Positions 9,120 to 17,537 of a DNA stretch of 58,690 nucleotides are shown piece by piece. The stretch spans positions 1 to 58,690 of the forward strand of contig NZ_JANFAU010000017.1 in assembly GCF_026130605.1 (NCBI RefSeq), read 5' to 3'. The DNA comes from Sphingomonas lycopersici (GTDB lineage Bacteria > Pseudomonadota > Alphaproteobacteria > Sphingomonadales > Sphingomonadaceae). The translations under genes and the position numbers were made by a program. How positions within the stretch are numbered: position 1 is the first letter of the stretch; the number at the start of each line of letters is the position of its first letter. Under the pieces are notes generated by a model. The model was not told the DNA's origin and did not search any database. It saw only the letters and a program-made list of their open reading frames with translations.

Positions 9120-10252
9120 CTTTTCCCCGGTCGGAACGTCGTCTGCCAGGCATTGACGAGCGAATTGATCTGCGTGAGGCTCGGCGGGGTCTTGTTGATG
9201 ATGTTGCCGCTGGTCTGATATTTGCCCGTCAGCAGGAAGCTGCCGGCCTGATTGGTCGTCAGCGAGGTTGCGGTATCGCTGTCCAGCTTCACCCAATTGT
9301 CCGTCACCGTGTCGCCGCCGACGCGTAGCCACAGGCGATTGTTGGTGATCGTCACATTGGTGGCGCCAGCGCCGAGCGCGATGCCGTGCCAGCCGGTGCC
9401 GATCAGCAAATTGTTGATGATCGTCAAACCGTTATAGCCGCGCCCCGATTGCCACAAATTCGCTTCGTCGCGGACGAAGATACCCTGCGACCGCCCCGCG
9501 CCCGATGACAGCATGAGATTGTCGGTGACGGTCGAATTATAGGCGGCGTGGTCGGTCGCCAGCGTCAGGCCGGCGGTGAAGAACTGCACGCAGTCGGCGT
9601 GATCGCCGGTCGCCGGCTTGAACGGCCCGATCCGGTTGCGCAGGATGAACCCGTTGGTCGTTCCGACGAGCCGTACGCCCTCGCGGATATTGGTGAAATC
9701 ATTGTCGAGCACATTGACGTTCGTCGTGCGGATGAACGTCATGAAATTGGCCATGTCGCGGAAGGTCGATCCGAGCACCGAAACGTTGCTGCCGCCGCGG
9801 ATGTTGAGCGAATAGCCGGCGAGCGCCCCGGTGGTGCTGTTGACCCAGCCGATGAAGGTGGTGTTGCGGAACGTCAGCCCCTGCGGCGTATAGGCGTCGA
9901 TATAGGGGCCGGTGGTCCGTTCGCTCGTCCGCGCGTTGAAACGCGTGCTGTCGAAGGTGACATTCTGCCACTGATCGAGCGTGATCGGGCCGAATTCGCC
10001 GCCTTTGATCGTGATATCGTGGACGCCGCGAATCCGCGTGAAGATCACATGGCGCGTGCCGAGATAGATCGTCGTGCCGGGTTTGGCGGCGGTGACCAGC
10101 GCTTTCCATTCGGCGGCGCTGACGTCGGCGCCGGTGGAAGCGTTGACCATCGTGGTGGTCGTCGTCGTGGTTGTGCCGACTGCCGCGCCGCCACCGGCGA
10201 GCATCGCCGGAAAGAGGCAGCAAAAGGCAAGCGTATTTAAACGGGACCTCAT
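9101..10252 (-). CDS. Secreted right-handed parallel beta-helix protein
   Basis: A 383-residue protein with a signal peptide (LAFCCLFPAMLAGGGAA), then a run of eight threonines, then a body of repeating short strands with Asn ladders such as NVTFDSTRFNART, NVSVLGSTF and NVTITNNRLW. This is the pattern of right-handed beta-helix folds used by polysaccharide lyases, epimerases and surface glycan-binding proteins. No catalytic triad of a known lyase family is evident to me, so the activity is open. Its place in an exopolysaccharide locus suggests trimming or modifying the polymer in the periplasm or at the surface. The Thr run is probably a flexible linker. Confidence 0.8.
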   Translation of the reverse strand: MRSRLNTLAFCCLFPAMLAGGGAAVGTTTTTTTTMVNASTGADVSAAEWKALVTAAKPGTTIYLGTRHVIFTRIRGVHDITIKGGEFGPITLDQWQNVTFDSTRFNARTSERTTGPYIDAYTPQGLTFRNTTFIGWVNSTTGALAGYSLNIRGGSNVSVLGSTFRDMANFMTFIRTTNVNVLDNDFTNIREGVRLVGTTNGFILRNRIGPFKPATGDHADCVQFFTAGLTLATDHAAYNSTVTDNLMLSSGAGRSQGIFVRDEANLWQSGRGYNGLTIINNLLIGTGWHGIALGAGATNVTITNNRLWLRVGGDTVTDNWVKLDSDTATSLTTNQAGSFLLTGKYQTSGNIINKTPPSLTQINSLVNAWQTTFRPGKSYPPVT

Positions 10253-10350
10253 GTTCCGTGCTCCTCATCTAACCCGGTGCATCGCCAATCGCATCATCCG
10301 TTTGCGGCCCCGTTAATCTGGTGCGGATAATGCGGTTTTTGCCCGGCTGT

Positions 10351-10366
10351 GTGTCCGATCAGACAC
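10351..10366. promoter_or_regulatory. Inverted repeat in the divergent promoter region
   Basis: GTGTC-CGATCA-GACAC lies in the 153-base gap between the beta-helix gene (leftward) and the WsaF-like glycosyltransferase gene (rightward). GTGTC/GACAC words also occur just upstream and downstream (for example GTGTCACAC at 10374). The position fits an operator shared by two divergent polysaccharide genes. No binding protein can be named. Confidence 0.3.
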
Positions 10367-10405
10367 GCTGAGGGTGTCACACGATGAATCACCGGCTAAG
10401 AATGA

Positions 10406-11674
10406 GTGATGGGTATCCTGCGCGAAAGGTTCAAGCGGCACACGCCGAGGTCGCTTCATCGGGTGGTGGCTGCGGCGCGCGGATTGCTGAGCAATCCACC
10501 GCAAGAGGAACGGACGCTGCACGGTTATAGCGTGTCACGCGATACGGACGATTCGCCGCGGCTCAATCTGGTCATCCCCAGCATCGCCCCGTCCGCCGCG
10601 TTCGGCGGGGTGCTGACCGGGCTGGATCTCTATCTGCGCCTCGTCGCCGCCACGGGCGCGCGCGCGCGGATCATCCTCGACGATTTCGATCTGGCGCCCG
10701 ACCGTTCGGTGGTCGATGCCGCGAGCCGGCGCGTCGGCGTCGATCCCGCGCGGATCGCGATCGTGCCGCGGCGCGACGACCGGCCGGCGGTGAGCGTCGG
10801 CGCGCGCGACATCTTCATCGCCTATAATTGGTGGACGGTGCTCAACATCCGGGAGCTCGTCGCCGCGCAGGCCGCAGCGGCGGGCGGGCGCGCCGCGCCC
10901 TATCTCTATATCTGCCAGGATTTCGAGCCGGGCTTCTACCCTTTCTCCTCCACCCATCTCGTCGCGTGGCGCGCGCTGAAGGGGGAGGGGCAATGGTGGG
11001 CGATCTACAATAGCAGCGAGCTCGCCGCTTATGTCGGCGCGCTCGGCATCGCGCCGGCCGAACAGTTCGTGATCGAGCCGACGCTCTCCGCCGCCTTGCG
11101 CCCCTTCCTTCCCGACGGCGCGGCACCGCGCGAACGGCGGATGCTGGTTTATGGCCGGCCCGGCGTGCCGCGCAACTGCTTCCCCGCGGTGATCGCGGGG
11201 CTGCGCGCCTGGGCCGGAAGCTACGCGCATGCGGCGCAATGGGACGTCGTCTCGGCCGGCGCGCCGCACCGCCCGCTCGCGCTGGGCAACGGCATCGAGC
11301 TGCGCGCGGCGGGCAAGCTTTCGCTCGAGGATTATGCCGCGATGCTGCGCGGCACCGCGGTCGGGCTATCGCTGATGGCCTCGCCGCATCCCAGTTACCC
11401 GCCGCTCGAAATGGCGCATTTCGGGGTGCTGACGGTGACGAGCGATTATGCGTTCAAGTCGCTCGGCGCCGCGCATGACAATATCGTCGCGCTCGACGAC
11501 ATCCGTGCCGATAGCATCGCGGCGGCGCTGGCGGATGCGTGCGAGCGGTTCGAGCGCGATCCGACGATCGGCGCGCGCGGACGGTCGCACCGGCCGGACT
11601 ATCTGGCGGAAAACCCCTATCCGTTCCTCGAGACGCTCGCGGCGCGGCTCAATGAGGCGTGGCGCGCCGGGTGA
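10406..11674 (+). CDS. WsaF-like glycosyltransferase (rhamnosyltransferase type, GT4-like)
   Basis: A 422-residue cytoplasmic protein with a central YLYICQDFEPGFYPFSS segment. This closely recalls the conserved QDFEPGFYPWSS-type motif of WsaF-like rhamnosyltransferases, which use dTDP-rhamnose. Two Rossmann-like halves are separated near residue 240, and a GT4-like C-terminal SLMASPHPSYPPLEMAHFG follows. The start is GTG 10406 or the ATG immediately after it. The sugar specificity is inferred from family resemblance. The gene lies alone on this strand between the beta-helix gene and the convergent epsI gene. Confidence 0.75.
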   Translation: MMGILRERFKRHTPRSLHRVVAAARGLLSNPPQEERTLHGYSVSRDTDDSPRLNLVIPSIAPSAAFGGVLTGLDLYLRLVAATGARARIILDDFDLAPDRSVVDAASRRVGVDPARIAIVPRRDDRPAVSVGARDIFIAYNWWTVLNIRELVAAQAAAAGGRAAPYLYICQDFEPGFYPFSSTHLVAWRALKGEGQWWAIYNSSELAAYVGALGIAPAEQFVIEPTLSAALRPFLPDGAAPRERRMLVYGRPGVPRNCFPAVIAGLRAWAGSYAHAAQWDVVSAGAPHRPLALGNGIELRAAGKLSLEDYAAMLRGTAVGLSLMASPHPSYPPLEMAHFGVLTVTSDYAFKSLGAAHDNIVALDDIRADSIAAALADACERFERDPTIGARGRSHRPDYLAENPYPFLETLAARLNEAWRAG

Positions 11675-11696
11675 GACGTATCGGCGGCGCAGCGCC

Positions 11697-12398
11697 TCAG
11701 GCCAGCCGCTGCGCCAGCGTATCGCCGATCATCGTCGAGCGGCGGTTGGCGCGGGTGCCCATGATCATGTCGCGCATGAATTCGCTGAGCGTGTCGAACC
11801 CGGGCGCATCGCCGGTGCGGATCATCGAGGCGCGCATCAGCACGCCGTCGGCGATAAAGCCGTTCCACGCGGTGGTGAAGCGCGCCCAGCGCTGGTCGCT
11901 ATAGGTTTGCGGCAGCATCTCGCCGAGCCGCGTCCAGTAGAGGATGTCCTCGACCCGCGATCCCATCTCCGCGGTCAGCAGCACCGCCGGCACGGTCACG
12001 CCATTGGGCAGCGGCAGTTGATAGAGCTTGCTGTAGGTGATCGCGAAACCGGTCGCCGGATAGCATTTCTCCGGGCGATGGAGCTGGAGCACGTCGCTCT
12101 GCGCGCGGCCGTAAGCGGCGAGCAGCATCACGTCCTGCGCCTCGTCGCCGCTCATCCGGCGATAGGATCGCGCGACGCGCTCGCTGTAGAGCTTCGCCGC
12201 CAGGCTGTCCTTGAGGTCGGGCAGGACGATGTCGCCGCCGCCGCCCGCCTTCCAGCCGGCGAATTGCAGCGGGATGACGTTGGTGAGCTTCTCGTTCTCG
12301 GGCAGCAACAGCGTCAGCTTGCGCGGGCGCATCCATTCGCCCACGCCGAGCGCGGCGGCGCAGCCGCCGGCGAACAGGAACTCGCGGCGCTCGATCAT
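11697..12398 (-). CDS. epsI: EpsI-type exosortase-associated protein
   Basis: A 233-residue protein with an N-terminal export signal (MIERREFLFAGGCAAALG) and a body matching the EpsI domain that accompanies exosortases: EKCYPATGFAI followed by PLPNGVTVPAVLL and EDILYWTRLGE. It probably acts in the periplasm with the exosortase; its biochemical role is not settled in the literature I know. Its ATG overlaps the exosortase stop by four bases, so the two are translated together. It is the last gene of the leftward run and meets the WsaF-like gene tail to tail with a 22-base gap. Confidence 0.87.
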   Translation of the reverse strand: MIERREFLFAGGCAAALGVGEWMRPRKLTLLLPENEKLTNVIPLQFAGWKAGGGGDIVLPDLKDSLAAKLYSERVARSYRRMSGDEAQDVMLLAAYGRAQSDVLQLHRPEKCYPATGFAITYSKLYQLPLPNGVTVPAVLLTAEMGSRVEDILYWTRLGEMLPQTYSDQRWARFTTAWNGFIADGVLMRASMIRTGDAPGFDTLSEFMRDMIMGTRANRRSTMIGDTLAQRLA

Positions 12399-13300
12399 GC
12401 CGTCGCCTCCGATTTGACGTGCCAGCGCGCCAGCACCGCCTGCATCATCCGATCGATCAGGAAGATGCTGGCGACCGCGAAGGCGAACAGCACCATCCCG
12501 GTGGTGACGTGCATGAAGCCCTGCGCCACCGCGTCGCCGTAATAATAAGTCAGCAGGATCAGCGCGATCACCCGCAGGATGTTCACGAACACCGCGACCG
12601 GGATGATCAGCGCGACCAGCACCAAGGCATAGCGCCACGACGCGCGGTGCATCAGATAGATGTAGAACAGGCTGATCGCGGTGAGCCCGGTGATCGAGTT
12701 CATCCCCGCGCAGGCATCCTCGACCAGCAGCTGATATTGCGCGATCGTCAAGGACACGCCCGAGCGCTCGATCGGAAAGCCCATCGGCTGGAGGATCGCC
12801 ACCGAGATATAGGAGACGAACTCGCGCAGCGGCGAGGTGAGGGTATCCAGCACCCAGCCCGGCGGCGGAATGATGAAGGCGAGATAGAATAAGGCGAAGA
12901 GGTTGCGCCGCACCTCGCTGATGCCGGCGAGCTGCACCATCCCGATGATGAAGATGAGATACAGCGCTGACACCTCGATAAAGAGGAAATCGAACGCCCG
13001 GCCAAAGGCATAGACCGGCAGCGCTGCCGCCAGCGGCAGCCAGGTCCACCACGGCTGGCGGCCGGCGTGGATCAGGTCGATCTTATTGTAGCTGAGCAGC
13101 CACAGCCCCGTCGCGAGCACGATCGGGCCGTGCGCGCCGGCCTCGGTCGACCAGGTCTGGCGGCCGAGCGTGATCAGCGACGGGATCGCGACGATCAGCA
13201 ATCCGACGAGCAGCGGCCAATGCATGCGCAACGCCCGGCGGAGCATCGAGCCGCCGCTGCCGCCGCCCGACGCGGCCGTGCTCTGCGCGTCAGCGTACAT
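12395..13300 (-). CDS. xrtV: Exosortase (sphingomonad type, probably XrtV)
   Basis: A 301-residue polytopic inner-membrane transpeptidase-like enzyme that recognises PEP-CTERM C-termini. The catalytic elements are all present: Cys197 in EDACAGMNS, Arg243 in NILRV and His264 in GFMHVTTG, each placed between predicted helices. About eight membrane segments are visible. It overlaps the upstream CpsD-like gene by 11 bases and epsI by four. Assignment to subtype V rests on the company it keeps (a nearby small XrtV-accessory-like protein and a sphingomonad host) and not on a model score. Its likely substrate is the PEP-CTERM protein encoded at 8601-9119. Confidence 0.9.
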   Translation of the reverse strand: MYADAQSTAASGGGSGGSMLRRALRMHWPLLVGLLIVAIPSLITLGRQTWSTEAGAHGPIVLATGLWLLSYNKIDLIHAGRQPWWTWLPLAAALPVYAFGRAFDFLFIEVSALYLIFIIGMVQLAGISEVRRNLFALFYLAFIIPPPGWVLDTLTSPLREFVSYISVAILQPMGFPIERSGVSLTIAQYQLLVEDACAGMNSITGLTAISLFYIYLMHRASWRYALVLVALIIPVAVFVNILRVIALILLTYYYGDAVAQGFMHVTTGMVLFAFAVASIFLIDRMMQAVLARWHVKSEATA

Positions 13301-13997
13301 TCAAATAGGTTCCGATCACTTGCGCCTTGTCCGACGTCAGTTCGTCGATCAGTGTGCGCACGTCGCGAACATAGCTCTGGTTGCGGCAGGCGACCGCCAT
13401 CGCATAGCGCGTGACCGCGGCGATGCGGCGCACGTCGGCGTAATTGTTCGCCGGCGGGGTGTCGATCAGCACGATGTCGTAATCGCGGATGCAGCTTTCG
13501 ATCAGCGATTTGAACGCCGCGCTGCTCAGCAGCTCCGATGCGTCCTCGCGCGGCTCGCCGGCGAACAGCAAGGCGAGATTGGGCAGAACCGCTTCATGCA
13601 CCGCATCGAAGAACGCGATGTCGGGATTGGTCAGGCAATCGGACAGCCCGGGGCGCGGGTTGCTCGGGGCGAAATATTCCTCCAGCCCCGGCGCGCGCAT
13701 GTTGCCGTCGATCAGCAGCGTGCTGGCGCCGGTCTGCGACAGCGCCACCGCCAGATTGGCGGCGACGAAGCTGCACCCCGCGCCCGCCGACGGGCCGGTC
13801 ATCGCCAGCGATCGCCGCCCCTCGCGCAGATGCTTGGCGACGACATGCGCGCGCAGCACCCGGATCGATTCGGCCTGGCCACCGGTCGGATCGGTGAGCA
13901 TGACCAGCGACGGGGCGAGCGTGAAATGCGCGTCGGTCAGGTCCGTCACGCCTTCGCCGCCCGGGGCGGTGCGCTCGACTGAAGAAAGCATCGTCAT
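13290..13997 (-). CDS. CpsD/CapB-like polysaccharide ATPase with altered Walker A
   Basis: A 235-residue ParA/MinD-fold protein of the bacterial tyrosine kinase family that partners Wzz-like proteins in export control. The Walker A' motif LLIDGNMR (94-101) and Walker B IVLIDTPP (175-182) are intact. The Walker A region at 68-76 reads GPSAGAGCS, with Cys75 where the catalytic Lys normally sits. The protein also lacks the C-terminal tyrosine cluster; only one Tyr is near the end (GTYLNVR). It may therefore bind nucleotide without kinase activity. It starts three bases after the Wzz-like gene stops and overlaps the exosortase gene, so it is in the same operon. Confidence 0.85.
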   Translation of the reverse strand: MTMLSSVERTAPGGEGVTDLTDAHFTLAPSLVMLTDPTGGQAESIRVLRAHVVAKHLREGRRSLAMTGPSAGAGCSFVAANLAVALSQTGASTLLIDGNMRAPGLEEYFAPSNPRPGLSDCLTNPDIAFFDAVHEAVLPNLALLFAGEPREDASELLSSAAFKSLIESCIRDYDIVLIDTPPANNYADVRRIAAVTRYAMAVACRNQSYVRDVRTLIDELTSDKAQVIGTYLNVR

Positions 13998-14000
13998 GAT

Positions 14001-15332
14001 TCAGGCGCCATAAGCTGCGGTCGTCGCCGGTTCGTGCCGTTTCCAGCGGAACAGGCGGCGCCGGGTCGGCGGGGCGTTGCTGGCCATGATCCCGACCACC
14101 GGCACCCCGGCGATGTTGAGATCCTCCGGCCCGCGCACGCGGCGGGCGAGCAATTCGACCAGCATCGACAACAGCAACCCGAACAGGAAGCCGAGCCCGA
14201 GCGAGCCCGCGATCACCAGCGGCCATTTCGGGAAGATCGGCGAGGTCGGCTCGGTCGCATTGCCGAGCAAGGTCAGGCCGGTGATCGTCGATTCGCTCTT
14301 CTGCTGCTCGTCGGCGGCCTTTTGCACCGTCTTGGCATATTGATCGCGCAACACCGTGACATCGGCGGCGAGCTGCTGCGCCTCGGCGACCTTGCCGCGC
14401 TGCGCCAGCACCTTGCGCTGCTGCTCCGAATAGAGCGCGGCGATCGACGGACCCGCCGGGCCGCGCGAGACGCTCGGGGTCGAGGCGCGGGCGACCTGCG
14501 CCAGCGCGTCGCGCTGCTTCTTGAGTGCGATCAGATCGGGGTTGTTCGGCCCGAGCACCTTCTCGGTGTTCGAGATCGAGGCATTGATCTGCTCGAGCTG
14601 TGCCTGCGCGGGGCTGATCCCCGGATTGGTCACCATCGACCCGAGGTTGATCGCCGGCTGCGCCGCGGCGAGCGCGTTGAGCTTGGCGGTGTCGGCGTCG
14701 ACATTATTGTCCTGCAGGATGATGCCGTTGGCCTTTTCGAAGTCGCTCTTCTTCTTCTCGGCGGTGTTGAGATCGGCGCGGACGCGATCGGCCTGCTTGC
14801 GGAACCACGCCTCGTTCTCGACCGCTTCGTCGCGGCGCAACGCCAGCGTCTCGTTGACATAGGCCGCCCGGACCGCATCGGCGACGCGCGCCGCGGTTTC
14901 CGGGTTATCGCTGGTATATTGGATCTCCATGATGTTGGAGAAATCGATCAGCTGCGCCTCGGTATTGTCCGAGATGCGCTGCGCCAGCCAGCGGCGGAAA
15001 TCGCGCTTGTCGTCCGGCGAGCGGCGCGCATAGGCCGCGGCCATGTCGGGCGACGAGGTCCAGCCCAGATCATCGACCACCTTGCCGGTGATGCGATAAT
15101 CCTTGATCAGCTCGGTCTGCGTCTGGACATAGGTCTTGGCGAAACCGGCGTTGACCATCTCGCCGGTGACCGGATCAGGCTTGACGATATCGAGGATCAG
15201 CCGCGATTTGCCCTGATAACGCGCCGGCAACAGGCTCGCGACCAGCATCGCGCCGAGAAAGCAGGTCAGCGTGGTCAGCACGGTGATCCACCGGCGGGCC
15301 CACAGGATACGGAAGAATTGCACGAAGCTCAT
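14001..15332 (-). CDS. Wzz/GumC-type chain-length determinant (polysaccharide co-polymerase)
   Basis: A 443-residue inner-membrane protein with two membrane helices, one at residues 15-36 and one near 370, flanking a long periplasmic helical region. That region contains coiled-coil stretches (for example AEKKKSDFEKAN and QQRKVLAQRGKVAEAQQLA). The typical PXXP-like segment before the second helix is TEPTSPIFPKWP. Such proteins set polymer length and link the Wzy polymerase to the outer-membrane channel. The C-terminal cytoplasmic tail is short and carries no kinase domain; the adjacent CpsD-like gene supplies it as a separate chain. Confidence 0.92.
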   Translation of the reverse strand: MSFVQFFRILWARRWITVLTTLTCFLGAMLVASLLPARYQGKSRLILDIVKPDPVTGEMVNAGFAKTYVQTQTELIKDYRITGKVVDDLGWTSSPDMAAAYARRSPDDKRDFRRWLAQRISDNTEAQLIDFSNIMEIQYTSDNPETAARVADAVRAAYVNETLALRRDEAVENEAWFRKQADRVRADLNTAEKKKSDFEKANGIILQDNNVDADTAKLNALAAAQPAINLGSMVTNPGISPAQAQLEQINASISNTEKVLGPNNPDLIALKKQRDALAQVARASTPSVSRGPAGPSIAALYSEQQRKVLAQRGKVAEAQQLAADVTVLRDQYAKTVQKAADEQQKSESTITGLTLLGNATEPTSPIFPKWPLVIAGSLGLGFLFGLLLSMLVELLARRVRGPEDLNIAGVPVVGIMASNAPPTRRRLFRWKRHEPATTAAYGA

Positions 15333-15357
15333 GGGAACATGCTCCCTCGACGGCGGC

Positions 15358-16269
15358 TCAGAAGAACCGCTCGCCGATGACGATAGTGTCGCCGTTCTTG
15401 ACCGGATCGGAAAGGTTCATGCGGCCCATCTCCTTCCCGTCGCGGAACAGCTTGACCTTTTTGTCGGAACCGCGCGGGGTCAGCCCCCCGGCGCGGGCCA
15501 GCGCCTGACGCAGCGTCATCCCGCGGTCGATGCGATAAGAGCCGGGCTGCGCGACCTGGCCGTAGATGTAGAAGGTCGTTGCGGCGGCGACATAGATCTT
15601 GTCGCCCGGTTCGACGAAAATGTCCTTGTCAGGCCCGCCGCCGGCGATGTCGCGCATGTCGAAATTGAATTCCTTGCCGTCGGCGCGGCGGATCTGCACG
15701 TCGTCCGATCCGGTCGGCCGCAGGCCGCCGACGCGGGCGAGGATTTCCGACAGGCGATAGGCGCGGTCGACCGGGACCAGCCCGGGATTGCCCACCTCGC
15801 CCAGCACCGTCACGTAGCGCGCGGTATAGCTGGCGACGATCACGCTCACGACGGGATCGGTATAGTAACCGCCCTGCTGCAGCCGGTGGCGCACTTCCTC
15901 GCGCAGTTGCAGCACCGTCTTGCCCTCGGCCGGGACCGACTTGATGTACGGCAGCTGGATCGTGCCGTCGACCTGCACCTGGACGCGCGGCTTGAATTCC
16001 TCGCGCCCGAGCACCGAGACCTCGATCACGTCGCCGACGCCGAGGACATAGCCGTCGGCGAGGCTGTTCTGCTGCTTGTCCTTGCCCGCGGCATCGGCCG
16101 CCGGACGCGCCGGCGCCGCCTGCGGCGCGGTGGGGACGGTCGACAGCGGTGCTTGCCCGGTGGACATCTGCGTCTGTTGGGCGGTGGCGATGCCTGGCGC
16201 GAGCGTGAGCGCAAACGAGGCGATCAGCAGGAGCGCGAGGCGTCGGAGAAGGCAGAGAGTCTGGCGCAT
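15358..16269 (-). CDS. Wza/GumB-type polysaccharide export protein
   Basis: A 303-residue exported protein. After the signal peptide (LALLLIASFALTLAPG) comes a Poly_export domain with LGVGDVIEVSVLGREEFKP, then two SLBB-type segments: YVTVLGEVGNPGLVPVDRAY and FYIYGQVAQPGSYRIDRGMT. It should form the periplasm-spanning export channel. The signal peptide ends without a lipobox cysteine, unlike classical Wza lipoproteins, so it may need the neighbouring outer-membrane barrel to reach the outer membrane. I chose the ATG at 16269 because it begins directly at the signal peptide; the longer frame adds residues from the intergenic region. Confidence 0.9.
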   Translation of the reverse strand: MRQTLCLLRRLALLLIASFALTLAPGIATAQQTQMSTGQAPLSTVPTAPQAAPARPAADAAGKDKQQNSLADGYVLGVGDVIEVSVLGREEFKPRVQVQVDGTIQLPYIKSVPAEGKTVLQLREEVRHRLQQGGYYTDPVVSVIVASYTARYVTVLGEVGNPGLVPVDRAYRLSEILARVGGLRPTGSDDVQIRRADGKEFNFDMRDIAGGGPDKDIFVEPGDKIYVAAATTFYIYGQVAQPGSYRIDRGMTLRQALARAGGLTPRGSDKKVKLFRDGKEMGRMNLSDPVKNGDTIVIGERFF

Positions 16270-16285
16270 GATTGCGTTACTCGGC

Positions 16286-17536
16286 TCAGAGTGTGAAGGA
16301 AGTGCGAAGCCCGATGAAATAGCTGTGATAATCATAAAGCGTGTTGTTGGTTTTGCGATCCTGATAGCCGCCGTACAGCGTGAAGGTCAGGCGGTCCGTC
16401 GGCAGGAACGACAGCGACGGGCTGATCGTATGGTTGCGCGAATCGGTCAGCGGTGGCCCGAACAACCCCTGCGATCCGAAATAACGTACCGTCCGGATCG
16501 AGCCGGTCAGGCTCGCGCGCAGCCGCCCGCTGAACGCATAATCGGCGGTCGCGTTATAGCTGCGGTTGATCTGATAGGTCGCGTCGTTGCCGAGCGACGG
16601 CGAGATGTCGCGCGAGGTGCCCAGCTGCAGATGCATATCGGGGGTCGGCACCGCGCTCAGTTCGGCATGCCAGCCGAAACCGTTGAAATCGCGCGTCGCG
16701 ACCCCGTTGTCGGGGCGCACCATGACATAAGAGATGCCCGCCGAGCCGGTCAGCACCGCACCGATCGAGCGCTGATAGTCGAAGGTGATGCGCTTGGTCG
16801 AGAAATTGGCGGGGCCGAAGATCGCCGGGCGATCGGGATAGGAGGTATCCGTCTGGGTGAAGCGCAACGTCGCCTCGCCGTAGATCGGATCGCCATAAGC
16901 GAGGCCGCCGCCATAGGTATTGGTGCGGTAGTTGGCGATGCGGCGCCGCACTTCGCTGTTGTTGCCCGCGGTATGCTCGAACGTGGCGAGCGGGCGGAAG
17001 CCGCTGGCGCTGCCGCATTGCACTTCAGCGCCATAGCTCTGCGTCGTGGCGACGTTGCGCACGCTGCGGCGGTCGGTGACTCCCTCGGCCGAGATCGGGA
17101 TGATGTCGCCCAGATCGCTCTGCATGCGCGAGAAGCCGGGGCGCAGATGCAGGAAGCACGGCCCGCCGACCAGCCCGAGATCGGCGTTGAGGCCAAGCCG
17201 CTCACGGTTCAGCTGCTTGTTGCGGCGGTAGAAATCATAGCCGGCAAAGCCGCTGAGAGTCAGCGAATTGCGGCCGAGCGCCTTGTTGACCGTCACGTTG
17301 AGCGTGGGCGTGACGCGCTCGTCGGAGCGCTTGCCCGACAGGATCGTGCCGGCCGAGCGCGCGACGTTGCTGTCGTGCACCTCGTCGAGGATCGCCTGTA
17401 CCTGGATTCCCTCGGGCGGCGCACCATAGGCGCTCTGCGCCTGCGCCGCCATCGGACAGACGACAGCGATCGCCGCGACCGTCGCCAATCCATAACCTAC
17501 GCACCGCCCGGGGGGAGTGTCGACGCGCCCTGCCAC
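16286..17536 (-). CDS. Outer-membrane beta-barrel protein of the polysaccharide locus
   Basis: A 416-residue protein with a signal peptide (CVGYGLATVAAIAVVCPMAA then QAQ) followed by alternating short hydrophobic strands and ending in FFIGLRTSFTL-like residues (IGLRTSFTL) with the terminal hydrophobic pattern of outer-membrane barrels. It resembles the barrel proteins found beside exosortase and EPS export genes. I place the start at GTG 17536: it has AAGGAG seven bases upstream and lies one base after the epsD stop. The longer ATG frame from 17566 overlaps epsD. It probably forms or supports the outer-membrane pore paired with the non-lipidated Wza-like protein. Confidence 0.82.
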   Translation of the reverse strand: MAGRVDTPPGRCVGYGLATVAAIAVVCPMAAQAQSAYGAPPEGIQVQAILDEVHDSNVARSAGTILSGKRSDERVTPTLNVTVNKALGRNSLTLSGFAGYDFYRRNKQLNRERLGLNADLGLVGGPCFLHLRPGFSRMQSDLGDIIPISAEGVTDRRSVRNVATTQSYGAEVQCGSASGFRPLATFEHTAGNNSEVRRRIANYRTNTYGGGLAYGDPIYGEATLRFTQTDTSYPDRPAIFGPANFSTKRITFDYQRSIGAVLTGSAGISYVMVRPDNGVATRDFNGFGWHAELSAVPTPDMHLQLGTSRDISPSLGNDATYQINRSYNATADYAFSGRLRASLTGSIRTVRYFGSQGLFGPPLTDSRNHTISPSLSFLPTDRLTFTLYGGYQDRKTNNTLYDYHSYFIGLRTSFTL

Positions 17537-17537
17537 A

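Noticed and set aside
12399..13052. Upstream extension of the EpsI frame through the exosortase gene
   Set aside because: This is the out-of-frame shadow of the exosortase; EpsI starts at 12398 with an overlap.
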